In this document: piece by piece, positions 1 through 7,506 of the stretch | Position numbering within the stretch: position 1 is the stretch's first letter | Layout of the letters: the number at the start of each line of letters is the position of its first letter | Position numbers and translations under genes: made by a program | Assembly: GCF_012911565.1 (NCBI RefSeq) | Contig: NZ_JAAMPU010000102.1 | Span: 124,001 to 188,000, forward strand | DNA length: 64,000 bases | Direction: 5' to 3' | Source of the DNA: Flavobacterium silvaticum | GTDB lineage: Bacteria > Bacteroidota > Bacteroidia > Flavobacteriales > Flavobacteriaceae | Notes under the pieces: model-generated | Database searches by the model: none | What the model was told of the DNA's origin: nothing | What the model saw: the letters and a program-made list of their open reading frames with translations, nothing else

Positions 1-633
1 AGATAAATCGGCGAATACGTATTTGTTGTCGAGTTCTTCGCTTATGGCATATTCTCCTACAGGTGCCAGTACTACACGCCGGAACGCATCGTCCACATTC
101 TCGATGTCTCCTTTTCCGGGTCTCGGGATATAGGCTTGGAATGGATTGCTGTAATTGAAAAGACTAGCAGACAGGTTATTCGCGATTCCATGGCCCATAA
201 CGACCTGTATGGATTTCGGTTCAAGCCATTGTCCCTGCAACAAGGCTTTATGCACGGCATTTACTTGGGGGAAAATACTGTCCACACCTTTGAGCCAGGC
301 AATCTGTTCTTTTTGGTCGAAAACGAAAAGAACACGTTCTTCTATGACGCGGCTGGTTTTGGAAATACCATCTATTTTATTGAGTCTGGCAACAGTTTCG
401 GGAGAAACCGACATGATTTTGCCTTTTGTGGGAAATGCTTTTAAATCCGGATCAAAATCATTGCTGAATGAAAGGGAGAACTCACGTAATCCGCTAAAGA
501 CAGAAAGGAAAAGGAACAAAGCCGCTGCGCCGACGATGATGCTCAACGATGCAATTCCGTTGATGATGTTGATCGCATTGTTTTTACTTGAGCTCCTTAA
601 ATAGCGCCTGGCGATGTACAGCGAAAAATTCAC
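1..633 (-). CDS. ABC transporter permease, FtsX/LolE family (3' end cut by window edge)
   Basis: Read on the minus strand from a GTG at 631-633; about 210 residues are visible and the C-terminus lies outside the window. The N-terminus carries the arrangement IARRYLRSSSKNNAINIING followed by a membrane helix (about residues 27-48), then a large soluble region, as in MacB/FtsX/LolE-type permeases that work with an ATPase at the inner membrane. The GTG shares one base with the TAG stop of rbfA (TAGTG), so the two are translationally coupled. A lipoprotein-release role is likely from family resemblance but the ATPase partner and C-terminal helices are not visible, so the substrate is uncertain. 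Confidence 0.8.
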   Translation of the reverse strand, partial: MNFSLYIARRYLRSSSKNNAINIINGIASLSIIVGAAALFLFLSVFSGLREFSLSFSNDFDPDLKAFPTKGKIMSVSPETVARLNKIDGISKTSRVIEERVLFVFDQKEQIAWLKGVDSIFPQVNAVHKALLQGQWLEPKSIQVVMGHGIANNLSASLFNYSNPFQAYIPRPGKGDIENVDDAFRRVVLAPVGEYAISEELDNKYVFADLS

Positions 634-1025
634 TAGGCTTTTTTGCGACGAATTAGAAGTTCAGGATTTTCGACCGGGTTTTCCTGTCCTTTGAGTGCCT
701 GGTCGATTTTTTCAATGTAATCGAGCGAATCATCGAGATAGAACGAAAGGTTCGGCACTTTGCGGAGCTGCAACTTTACACGTTGCGATAAATCGTGTTT
801 GATCAGAGGTGTATTCGACTTTATGGCCGCGAGTGTCTCAGCAGCTTTTTCCTGAGGAAAGATACTCAGGTGGACAGAAGCGACCGACAAATCTGTGGTG
901 ACACTTACTTTTGAAACCGAAATGATCAGGTTCGAAATGTTGTTCCTGCGCACTTCGCCCTGTAAAATGTCTACCAGATCTTTTTGGAGCACCGTCCCGA
1001 TTTTCTTTTGTCTGTTCGTTTCCAT
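633..1025 (-). CDS. rbfA: Ribosome-binding factor A
   Basis: 130-residue RbfA, which helps maturation of the 30S subunit by binding the 5' domain of 16S rRNA. The start METNRQKKIG, the KH-like core with SVSKVSVTTDLSVASVHLS and the end RKVPNLSFYLDDSLDYIEKID are all typical, and length fits the family. The reading frame is open for another 199 codons upstream, but that extension is low-complexity and overlaps the mce gene on the other strand. A -7 box TATTTTTG (1030-1037, minus) sits only four bases before the ATG at 1023-1025, which fixes the start and suggests a nearly leaderless mRNA. The downstream permease overlaps by one base. Confidence 0.95.
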   Translation of the reverse strand: METNRQKKIGTVLQKDLVDILQGEVRRNNISNLIISVSKVSVTTDLSVASVHLSIFPQEKAAETLAAIKSNTPLIKHDLSQRVKLQLRKVPNLSFYLDDSLDYIEKIDQALKGQENPVENPELLIRRKKA

Positions 1026-1029
1026 AGGG

Positions 1030-1063
1030 CAAAAATACGGATAAGTCGAAAGTCGAAAGTCAA
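1030..1063 (-). promoter_or_regulatory. rbfA promoter with heptamer-repeat spacer
   Basis: On the minus strand, TTG (1061-1063) and TATTTTTG (1030-1037) are 23 bases apart, matching the Bacteroidota TTG-N17-23-TAnnTTTG promoter. The spacer is made largely of the 7-bp repeat CGACTTT; the TTG exists only because one repeat unit differs by a single base. Confidence 0.6.
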
Positions 1064-1073
1064 AAGTCGAAAG
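1043..1073. repeat. Heptamer microsatellite, about four AAAGTCG units
   Basis: Four near-perfect 7-bp units in the rbfA-mce intergenic gap; the third reads AAAGTCA. The array overlaps the rbfA promoter spacer on the minus strand. Confidence 0.8.
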
Positions 1074-1118
1074 AAATTGGTGAGAAGAACAGTATCTTCG
1101 GGTTGAAAATCTTGAATA

Positions 1119-1529
1119 ATGAACAAAATCGAACACATTGGCATCGCGGTAAAAGAGTTGAATGCATCGAACACGTTGTTTGAAAAACTGCTCGGCGTGC
1201 CACACTATAAAAAAGAAGAAGTGGAAAGTGAAGGGGTAAAGACATCGTTTTTCCAGGCCGGACCAAATAAAATCGAATTGCTCGAAGCGACGAATCCGGA
1301 AAGCCCGATTGCTAAATTCCTTGAAAAGAAAGGCGAAGGCATACATCATATTGCTTTTGATGTGGCCGATATCCATGCAGAAATAGCCCGATTGAAATCT
1401 GAAGGTTTTATCCTGATCAATGAAATACCAAAGAAAGGAGCTGATAATAAGCTGGTTGTTTTCCTTCATCCGAAAGCGACGAATGGTGTACTGATAGAAC
1501 TCTGTCAGGAGATAAGATCGGAAGTTTGA
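1119..1529 (+). CDS. mce: Methylmalonyl-CoA epimerase
   Basis: 136-residue glyoxalase/VOC-fold protein that interconverts (S)- and (R)-methylmalonyl-CoA in propionate/succinyl-CoA metabolism. Two beta-alpha-beta modules are visible: HIGIAVKELNASNTLFEKLL near the start and GEGIHHIAFDVADIHAEIARL in the second half. Metal-binding residues (His near residue 7, the His pair near 80, Glu in GVLIELCQ near 128) match the family. It stands alone between rbfA (divergent) and queD. The last codons (RSEV) and the stop lie in a low-complexity inverted repeat that spans the gap to queD, so the true ancestral C-terminus may have been replaced. Confidence 0.9.
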   Translation: MNKIEHIGIAVKELNASNTLFEKLLGVPHYKKEEVESEGVKTSFFQAGPNKIELLEATNPESPIAKFLEKKGEGIHHIAFDVADIHAEIARLKSEGFILINEIPKKGADNKLVVFLHPKATNGVLIELCQEIRSEV

Positions 1530-1583
1530 AGATTGGAAGATCGGGAGAACAGGGAAACGTCTCAATCTTCTGAACTTCCGATC
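1516..1583. repeat. Imperfect inverted repeat between mce and queD
   Basis: Left arm 1516-1535 and right arm 1563-1583 pair over about 20 bp with one mismatch and a one-base bulge. The arms consist of degenerate GAAGATTG-like heptamers. The left arm overlaps the last mce codons and stop. There is no T-run after it, so an intrinsic terminator is not clear. Confidence 0.65.
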
Positions 1584-1603
1584 TACCCAACTCCAAACTT
1601 CCT

Positions 1604-1611
1604 TACCTTTG
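1604..1611 (+). promoter_or_regulatory. queD -7 box TACCTTTG
   Basis: Perfect TAnnTTTG five bases upstream of the queD ATG at 1616, implying a nearly leaderless transcript. No clear TTG is seen at -33. Confidence 0.5.
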
Positions 1612-1615
1612 CCCC

Positions 1616-2068
1616 ATGCCAAAAATCCGTATCACCAAACAATTCACGTTCGAAACCGGGCACGCGCTCTATGGTTACGATGGGAAATGCAAAAATGTCC
1701 ATGGACACAGTTATAAACTTTCGGTAACTGTAATTGGTGAACCTATATCTGACAACGCCAATGTCAAATATGGAATGGTCATCGATTTCACCGATCTCAA
1801 ACGCATCGTCAAAGAAGAAATCGTCGATCAGTTCGACCACGCGACCGTGTTCAATAAAAATACGCCCCATGTGGAACTCGCCGCCGAACTCCAGACGCGA
1901 GGCCATCATGTGATCCTGGTCGATTACCAGCCGACGAGTGAGAATATGGTCATCGATTTTTCAAATAAGATAAAGGCACGGCTTCCACATAACATCGCTT
2001 TGTTTTCGTTGCGATTGCAGGAAACCGATACCTCTTATGCCGAATGGTTCGCCTCCGATAATTCCTGA
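1616..2068 (+). CDS. queD: 6-carboxy-5,6,7,8-tetrahydropterin synthase family protein
   Basis: 150-residue PTPS/QueD-family enzyme that converts 7,8-dihydroneopterin triphosphate to 6-carboxytetrahydropterin in queuosine synthesis. The zinc histidines are visible in ETGHALYGY and in the signature CKNVHGHSY, whose Cys is the catalytic residue of the CxxxHGH motif. A later His in QFDHATVFN and the Glu of PTSENM also match. The length is slightly above the E. coli enzyme. The start at 1616 follows a -7 box directly. Two bases separate its stop from lpxH, so the two are likely cotranscribed although their pathways are unrelated. Confidence 0.88.
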   Translation: MPKIRITKQFTFETGHALYGYDGKCKNVHGHSYKLSVTVIGEPISDNANVKYGMVIDFTDLKRIVKEEIVDQFDHATVFNKNTPHVELAAELQTRGHHVILVDYQPTSENMVIDFSNKIKARLPHNIALFSLRLQETDTSYAEWFASDNS

Positions 2069-2070
2069 TT

Positions 2071-2829
2071 ATGCAATTAGCTGACGGCAAAAAAGTATAC
2101 TTCGCATCTGACCAGCATTTGGGCGCGCCTACCATGGAAGAAAGCCTGCCGCGCGAGCACCGGTTCGTCAAATGGCTCGATGAGGTCAAGCACGATGCGG
2201 CTGCTATTTTTCTTCTGGGTGACTTGTTTGATTTTTGGTTCGAGTATAAAACCGTAGTGCCAAAAGGATTCGTGCGGGTTTTGGGTAAGTTGGCGGAGAT
2301 TCGCGATAGCGGCATTCCAATCTATTTCTTTGTCGGAAACCATGATTTGTGGATGAACGATTATTTTGAAACCGAACTTAATATTCCGGTGTACCACGAC
2401 AACCAAGAGTTTTCATTCAACGGTAAATTGTTCCTTATTGGTCACGGAGATGGAAAAGGCCCGGGTGACAAGGGCTATAAACGAATGAAAAAAGTCTTTA
2501 CGTATCCGTTTTCAAAATGGTTGTTCCGATGGCTGCATCCGGATCTGGGCGTACGATTGGCGCAATACCTTTCGGTAAAGAATAAACTGATTTCAGGTGA
2601 GGCAGATGTGAAATTCCTCGGTGAAGAAAAAGAATGGCTCGTCCAATATGCCAAAAGAAAACTCGAAACCAAGCATTACGATTTCTTTATTTTCGGACAT
2701 CGGCACTTACCCATGAACATCAAAGTCGGGGAAAATTCATCCTACATGAACCTGGGCGACTGGATTGGATTTTTTACCTATGCCGTCTTTGATGGGACGA
2801 GTCTGGAACTACTAAATTATCCCGATTAA
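2071..2829 (+). CDS. lpxH: UDP-2,3-diacylglucosamine diphosphatase
   Basis: 252-residue calcineurin-like phosphoesterase that cleaves UDP-2,3-diacylglucosamine to lipid X in lipid A synthesis. All metal-binding blocks are seen in order: ASDQHLG (DxH), LLGDLFDFW (GDxxDxW), VGNHDLW (GNHD), LIGHGDG and FGHRHLP. The length is close to proteobacterial LpxH. It follows queD by two bases and converges on the small hypothetical gene downstream with a 4-bp overlap. Confidence 0.92.
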   Translation: MQLADGKKVYFASDQHLGAPTMEESLPREHRFVKWLDEVKHDAAAIFLLGDLFDFWFEYKTVVPKGFVRVLGKLAEIRDSGIPIYFFVGNHDLWMNDYFETELNIPVYHDNQEFSFNGKLFLIGHGDGKGPGDKGYKRMKKVFTYPFSKWLFRWLHPDLGVRLAQYLSVKNKLISGEADVKFLGEEKEWLVQYAKRKLETKHYDFFIFGHRHLPMNIKVGENSSYMNLGDWIGFFTYAVFDGTSLELLNYPD

Positions 2830-3185
2830 TTCCGGCCTTCGTCGTTAACCAATCGGTGCAGTTCGAGTTTGAAGATAGTTCCGTTGACCAAATCCCGTAT
2901 TCCTTTCAATTCATAGTTCGTAACGGCCAGGTCAATTTGCGAGATGGGTGTCTTGAGTAAAAACTTTTCACATTGAGCCCTCATTTTACAACATTGGCAC
3001 GCAGAAGCGGAACGTTTACAGGCATCGTCTATCAACGATACGAATTCATCAAGTTCTTCCCGATTGAAATAGAAACCAGTTTCTTTGAAAACCAATTGTA
3101 TCTTACTTGAAATGACTTCCGATTTTTCACACCAGAAAAAAGAAATTCCAAGGTCGTTGTGATATAATGGGGCGATTTGGCTCAT
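2826..3185 (-). CDS. Conserved hypothetical protein with Cys cluster
   Basis: 119 residues from the ATG at 3183-3185; no function recognised. A cluster of four Cys within about 15 residues (CKRSASACQCCKMRAQC) could bind a metal or Fe-S centre, and another Cys is in SFFWCEK. No signal peptide or membrane helix. The frame is open to a TTG at 3203, but that TTG is inside a perfect -7 box (TATATTTG, 3201-3208 minus), so translation must start at 3194 or, more likely, 3185. It resembles Bacteroidota-only families of unknown function. It overlaps the lpxH end by four bases, tail to tail. Confidence 0.7.
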   Translation of the reverse strand: MSQIAPLYHNDLGISFFWCEKSEVISSKIQLVFKETGFYFNREELDEFVSLIDDACKRSASACQCCKMRAQCEKFLLKTPISQIDLAVTNYELKGIRDLVNGTIFKLELHRLVNDEGRN

Positions 3186-3200
3186 ACGAATCATTTCCCG

Positions 3201-3208
3201 CAAATATA
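3201..3208 (-). promoter_or_regulatory. -7 box TATATTTG of the Cys-cluster gene
   Basis: Perfect match to TAnnTTTG on the minus strand, 15 bases before the ATG at 3185. It rules out the longer frame starting at 3203. Confidence 0.55.
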
Positions 3209-3250
3209 ATTACTATTTATAATTGGTCTAAATAATTTTGAATTGATTTT

Positions 3251-3277
3251 TTGACCCTTGATAAAAACGTACCTTTA
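3251..3277 (+). promoter_or_regulatory. Promoter of the 3292 gene
   Basis: TTG at 3251-3253 and TACCTTTA at 3270-3277 with a 16-base spacer, 14 bases before the ATG at 3292. The last base of the -7 box differs from consensus. Confidence 0.45.
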
Positions 3278-3291
3278 GGAAAACAAACAAC

Positions 3292-3624
3292 ATGATTACT
3301 ACAGAAAAAACACTGACACAGGTTTTGGAAATACTTCGCCATCGCGGCTACACGAATGATTTCAACTTGATCGAAGAGAATCTGTCTTTTTCAGCCGATG
3401 GAAAAGAAGTGAACCCAGCTGATTTGGTCATTGACAAAATCTACCGGTTTTCAAGCTACAGTGATTTGGATGATGAAGCCATTTTGTATGCCATACACAA
3501 TTCAAAAGACGGGGCCAAAGGTGTTTTTGTCAATGCTTATGGGACGTACAATGATGATCATGCCTCTGCGATCATCGACAAGATTCCCGTCCATGAAAAC
3601 GATGCCGACGACTGGACGCGTTAA
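3292..3624 (+). CDS. Conserved hypothetical protein, flavobacterial
   Basis: 110-residue acidic soluble protein; function unknown. Homologues in Bacteroidota are sometimes labelled phosphoribosylpyrophosphate synthetase, but there is no PRPP-binding motif here and the true prs is at 32444-33385, so that name is not supported. The sequence has an N-terminal helical part (TLTQVLEILRHRGYTNDF) and a core with IYRFSSYSDLDDEAILYAI. No signal peptide. Its TAA interlocks with the TAA of recJ on the other strand (bases 3621-3624). Confidence 0.7.
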   Translation: MITTEKTLTQVLEILRHRGYTNDFNLIEENLSFSADGKEVNPADLVIDKIYRFSSYSDLDDEAILYAIHNSKDGAKGVFVNAYGTYNDDHASAIIDKIPVHENDADDWTR

Positions 3625-5309
3625 CGGATATCCTTGATCCGAAGCTGTAGATCTACTTTTCCGTTCCACTCGTTCTCATCCAGGCAGAATACGGCGTCGA
3701 ATGTTTTTTTATGTTCGACCAAGCCGATTTTTGGAGCCAGCCCGAATCCTACAGCGCCAAATGCTTCGGACCGATCCTGCCTAATTTGCAATCTCAGATG
3801 CTCTCGCGTTTCTCCGATGACTTTGGCGAATCCGGTATCCTGAAGGCCTTTAGCCATAAAAACGGGTGTCATGTTTTCAGGCCCGAAAGGTTCGAATTGT
3901 TTGAGGATGCGCATGGTTTTGGGAGATAGTTCGCTCAGGTTGACTTCGGCATCGATCGTGATTTCCGCTTCACGCAATTCATCGGGCATCGTCTGGGAAA
4001 CTACTTCTTCGAATTGGGACTTGAACGAGTTGAAATTTTCTTCTTTGAGCGTCAAGCCGGCCGCATACATATGCCCACCGAATTGTTCCAGATGTTCCGA
4101 ACAGGCTTCAAGCGCATTATAGACATCGAATCCGCGGACGGATCGTGCCGAAGCTGCCAGTTTCGTATCGCTTTTAGTAAACACCAATGTTGGCCGATAA
4201 TAGGTTTCGATCAATCGTGAGGCGACAATCCCAATTACCCCTTTATGCCAGTCTTCCTGATAGACTACGGTTGTAAATCTATCGGTTTCTGAATTATCCG
4301 TAATCTGCGAAAGCGCTTCCTGAGTTATCCTTTTGTCGAGTCCTTTGCGTTCGATGTTGTATTGCTCGATTTCTGAGGCATATTGAGACACAATATCCAC
4401 ATTGGTCTCACAAAGCAAATTCACTGCATGTTGACCGTGACGTATACGCCCGGCAGCATTGATTCGTGGTGCTACGGTAAACACTACATCGCTTATATCG
4501 AATTTTGACTTTTTGAGGCTTTTCATCAATGCTGCGATTCCGGGGCGCGGATTGGAATTGATGACTTCAAGGCCATAACGTGCCAGAATCCTGTTTTCAC
4601 CGGTCATCGGGACAATGTCCGCTGCAATGGCTGTGGCTACCAAATCAAGATAACCGACCAAATCATCGATTGTTTGCCCACGTCGGCTTCCGAGCGCCTG
4701 TATCAGTTTGAAACCGACACCACAGCCGCATAATTCATCGTACGGATAGGAACAATCCTCGCGTTTCGGATCCAATACAGCAACCGCTTTAGGCAAAATA
4801 TCTCCGGGGCGATGGTGGTCGCAAATGATGAAATCGATTCCTTTTTCCGTCGCATAATCTACATGGGAAATAGACTTTATGCCACAATCAAGGGCTATTA
4901 TAAGGCTACATCCGTTATCGTCGGCGTAATCTATTCCCTGGAAAGACACACCGTAACCTTCGCCATATCGGTCAGGAATATACGTGTCGACATTTTGATG
5001 ATAGCTTTTGAGATAAGTCGAAAGCAATGAAACTGCGGTGGTCCCATCTACATCATAATCGCCGAATATTAAGATGCTTTCGTTGTTTTCAATAGCCGAT
5101 TCAATTCGTGCAACCGCAATGTCCATGTCCGTCATCAAAAACGGATCATGCAATTCTGAGAGCGATGGCCTGAAGAAATTTTTGGCTTGGTCGAAGTCTG
5201 TGATACCACGCTGTAAAAGCAATTGCGCAATTAAGGTATCGACGTTTAAGGATTCGGCGAGTTGTCGTGTTTGACCCAGGTTAGGTAGGGGTAAGATATT
5301 CCAGCGCAT
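3621..5309 (-). CDS. recJ: Single-stranded-DNA-specific 5'-3' exonuclease RecJ
   Basis: 562 residues, typical for RecJ, which degrades single-stranded DNA in recombination and mismatch repair. DHH motifs are present in order: FGDYDVDGTTA (near residue 83), ALDCGIKS, and CDHHRPGDILP; the DHHA1 part has FGGHMYAAGL, and an OB-fold tail follows (FEPFGPENMTPVF). Start MRWNILPLPNLGQ is the only ATG with family context. It ends in a three-base overlap with the 3292 gene. The dispersed palindrome element lies between its start and rsmI upstream. Confidence 0.96.
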   Translation of the reverse strand: MRWNILPLPNLGQTRQLAESLNVDTLIAQLLLQRGITDFDQAKNFFRPSLSELHDPFLMTDMDIAVARIESAIENNESILIFGDYDVDGTTAVSLLSTYLKSYHQNVDTYIPDRYGEGYGVSFQGIDYADDNGCSLIIALDCGIKSISHVDYATEKGIDFIICDHHRPGDILPKAVAVLDPKREDCSYPYDELCGCGVGFKLIQALGSRRGQTIDDLVGYLDLVATAIAADIVPMTGENRILARYGLEVINSNPRPGIAALMKSLKKSKFDISDVVFTVAPRINAAGRIRHGQHAVNLLCETNVDIVSQYASEIEQYNIERKGLDKRITQEALSQITDNSETDRFTTVVYQEDWHKGVIGIVASRLIETYYRPTLVFTKSDTKLAASARSVRGFDVYNALEACSEHLEQFGGHMYAAGLTLKEENFNSFKSQFEEVVSQTMPDELREAEITIDAEVNLSELSPKTMRILKQFEPFGPENMTPVFMAKGLQDTGFAKVIGETREHLRLQIRQDRSEAFGAVGFGLAPKIGLVEHKKTFDAVFCLDENEWNGKVDLQLRIKDIR

Positions 5310-5411
5310 ACTAAAATTGAATGGTGTCGATTAAAACAAAGATAATAAAGTGGAGCCATGTGGAGGCAAACATTTGAAATATAGGAAATAAAAAATGTTG
5401 AAAATCAACAT

Positions 5412-5502
5412 TTTACACATAACAAGTTTTCAAAACTTGTTATGTGTAAAGTTACCCGGAAAAAAATTCTCCCAAGTACATTTTTTCTGCCTCAATTGTT
5501 AA
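5412..5502. repeat. Dispersed element, copy 1: 39-bp palindrome plus conserved tail
   Basis: Arms of 19 bp (5412-5430 and 5432-5450) pair perfectly around a single central C. After 26 bases comes TACATTTTTTCTGCCT (5477-5492) and TTGTTAA (5496-5502). The same arrangement recurs at 57647-57736. A separate 17-bp palindrome (5395-5411) abuts its left side. On the minus strand the element starts four bases after the rsmI stop. Confidence 0.85.
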
Positions 5503-5506
5503 AATA

Positions 5507-6202
5507 TCAGGGATTTTCTGCTTTGACTTTTCCAGTTTTTCCGCCAACCACTACCACAATTTCACCTTTAGCCGGTTTCTTTTCAAAATGTTCCAAAACC
5601 GCAGCAGCGCTTCCGCGAATGGTTTCTTCATGCAACTTGGAAAGTTCGCGTGACACCGAAACCGCACGGTCTTCACCAAAATACTGAACGAATTCGGCCA
5701 GCGTCTTATTAAGTTTATGGGGAGAAACGTAAAAAATCATCGTACGTGATTCTTCGGCCAGCGATAAAAAGCGTGTCTGCCGGCCTTTCTTTTCAGGAAG
5801 GAATCCTTCGAACAAAAAGCGGTCATTGGGCAAACCGCTGTTTACCAAAGCCGGTACAAAGGCAGTTGCTCCGGGCAGGCATTCCACATCTATTCCCTGT
5901 TCTACGCAAGCACGTGTCAGCAGGAATCCGGGATCTGAAATTGCAGGCGTTCCGGCATCAGAAATCAATGCGACCGTTTGCCCCGATTGTATTTTGGATA
6001 CGATGTTTTCAACCGTCTTATGCTCGTTGTGCATATGGTGGCTGATCATATGTGTGTCGATCTCGAAATGTTTGAGCAGTTTTCCGCTCGTGCGGGTATC
6101 TTCGGCCAGGATCAGATCGGCTTCTTTGAGCACGCGGATTGCGCGAAACGTCATGTCTTCAAGATTGCCGATTGGCGTCGGAACCAGAAATAATTTGCCC
6201 AT
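5507..6202 (-). CDS. rsmI: 16S rRNA (cytidine(1402)-2'-O)-methyltransferase
   Basis: 231-residue SAM-dependent tetrapyrrole-methylase-fold enzyme that modifies C1402 of 16S rRNA. Motifs: FLVPTPIGNLEDMTFRAIRVL at the start, LILAEDTRTSGKLL, ALISDAGTPAISDPGF and SGLPNDRFLFEGFLP. The C-terminus ends shortly after GEIVVVVGG, so it lacks the small C-terminal domain of the E. coli protein, which is common in Bacteroidota. Its ATG directly follows the TAA of the upstream acidic protein with no gap, so the two are probably translationally coupled. Confidence 0.95.
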   Translation of the reverse strand: MGKLFLVPTPIGNLEDMTFRAIRVLKEADLILAEDTRTSGKLLKHFEIDTHMISHHMHNEHKTVENIVSKIQSGQTVALISDAGTPAISDPGFLLTRACVEQGIDVECLPGATAFVPALVNSGLPNDRFLFEGFLPEKKGRQTRFLSLAEESRTMIFYVSPHKLNKTLAEFVQYFGEDRAVSVSRELSKLHEETIRGSAAAVLEHFEKKPAKGEIVVVVGGKTGKVKAENP

Positions 6203-7333
6203 TTACAGGAACCTTTTTTCGACGATTTCCATGAACCGCTCCTCGAATTCCTCTTTGCCCTGCCAGTTGTTGTAATCAGGTTTGACCATTTCCTGGATGA
6301 ACCTACGCGCTTCAGAGTACGTATCTATGGTCATCAATTGTGAAAGCACCCGATTGTAATCTTCGCTGCTGTTGTTGAACAGGTTTTTCATGAAAGCGAT
6401 GCGATCATTAAGGCCAATCGTAATGCCTTTTGAAAGTTTATCGTTTAATGTCCCGGAAGATCCGATTGGTTTGTCGAATTCCGGTTTGGTCTCAAATGGA
6501 CGGCGGCTCCAGATATCGTCAACTTCAGGTTTAGCCTCTTCCGTTTTGGCCGTTTCTTCGGCTATTGGTTGTGTCCAGGCAGGTTCCGTTTTTTCTTCGG
6601 ACTTGGCCGATGTTTCCTGATGCAATTCATCAGGTGTTACAAAAACCGGATCGGCATAATCTTTACCTAGTAAGTCGTCAAAAGTAAACGAAGGTGCGGG
6701 TTCATCGTATTTGTTTGCGGGCGCGGGCGGCGCATCGAAATCGAGTTGGAATACGGGAGCGAAAGGATCTGTCGATACCGTTTCTTCCTTTGTTTCTTCT
6801 TCCGGTTCGTTTTCAGGCGATTCTTCTGCTGTAGCAGCTTCAGCTTCTTTTTGGGCTTCCGGTTGTTCCAGTGCTACAGCCGTTTCAAAAGTCGGGGATT
6901 CGACTTCAAGTGTTGCTGATTCTTCAGCCTCGGTTACATCTTCTTCGGTTTCAGGCTCTGATTCTTCGGAGACGGTTTCCGGTTCTTCGACATCGTAGAT
7001 TTCATCCAGTTCATCATCTGCCACAGATTTGGAAGCGGCGAGTTGTTCGATTACGGATGCCACATCTGCAGCGGCAGAAATTTTTGAGCTTTCAGGTTTT
7101 TCTTCCGATGCAGTTTGTTGCACAGGCTCGTAAGCTTCGAGTTTTTCCTCGATGATCTCACGCCCGATCGTAGGTTCGCCTGATTCGAAATGCTCTTCCA
7201 CGAAACGCAAAACCGATAATTTTTCATACAACTTCAACGCTTCCTGTTGCAAAACGGCGACATCTTCTTTGTTCTTAAGCTGCAGGATTTTGTGTGCAAG
7301 GCTGATCAGGTCGGCTTCGAGCTTCTTTTTCAT
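6203..7333 (-). CDS. Acidic low-complexity conserved protein upstream of rsmI
   Basis: 376 residues, function unknown. Three parts: an N-terminal helical segment (about 1-70, MKKKLEADLISLAHKILQLK), a Glu/Pro/Ala/Ser/Thr-rich disordered middle (about 75-285), and an ordered C-terminal helical domain (about 290-376) starting at GITIGLNDRIAFMKNLF and including YNRVLSQLMTID. No signal peptide or membrane helix, so it is cytosolic. Similar architecture occurs in flavobacterial proteins of unknown role. It is immediately upstream of rsmI (TAA then ATG), hinting at a ribosome-linked or coregulated role, which is only a guess. Confidence 0.75.
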   Translation of the reverse strand: MKKKLEADLISLAHKILQLKNKEDVAVLQQEALKLYEKLSVLRFVEEHFESGEPTIGREIIEEKLEAYEPVQQTASEEKPESSKISAAADVASVIEQLAASKSVADDELDEIYDVEEPETVSEESEPETEEDVTEAEESATLEVESPTFETAVALEQPEAQKEAEAATAEESPENEPEEETKEETVSTDPFAPVFQLDFDAPPAPANKYDEPAPSFTFDDLLGKDYADPVFVTPDELHQETSAKSEEKTEPAWTQPIAEETAKTEEAKPEVDDIWSRRPFETKPEFDKPIGSSGTLNDKLSKGITIGLNDRIAFMKNLFNNSSEDYNRVLSQLMTIDTYSEARRFIQEMVKPDYNNWQGKEEFEERFMEIVEKRFL

Positions 7334-7483
7334 GAGATTGTGGTTTGGTGAATCAAGGCAGATTTTATGGTAATATCAATTTGGATATAAGCAATCAGGT
7401 CAGGCATTTTTTGCTATTTTTGGAAAACGCCCCGTGGCGTAAAAATAGAAAAATTCAGGTAACGATTCGCTAAAGAAAACCGT

Positions 7484-7491
7484 TACTTTTA
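7484..7491 (+). promoter_or_regulatory. tdk -7 box TACTTTTA
   Basis: One mismatch to TAnnTTTG, 15 bases before the tdk ATG at 7507; no clear -33 TTG. Confidence 0.35.
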
Positions 7492-7506
7492 CAGCTAAAA
7501 TAACGA

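Noticed and set aside
6711..7155. Ser/Val-rich plus-strand frames opposite the acidic protein
   Set aside because: Shadow of the Glu/Pro-rich coding repeats on the other strand.
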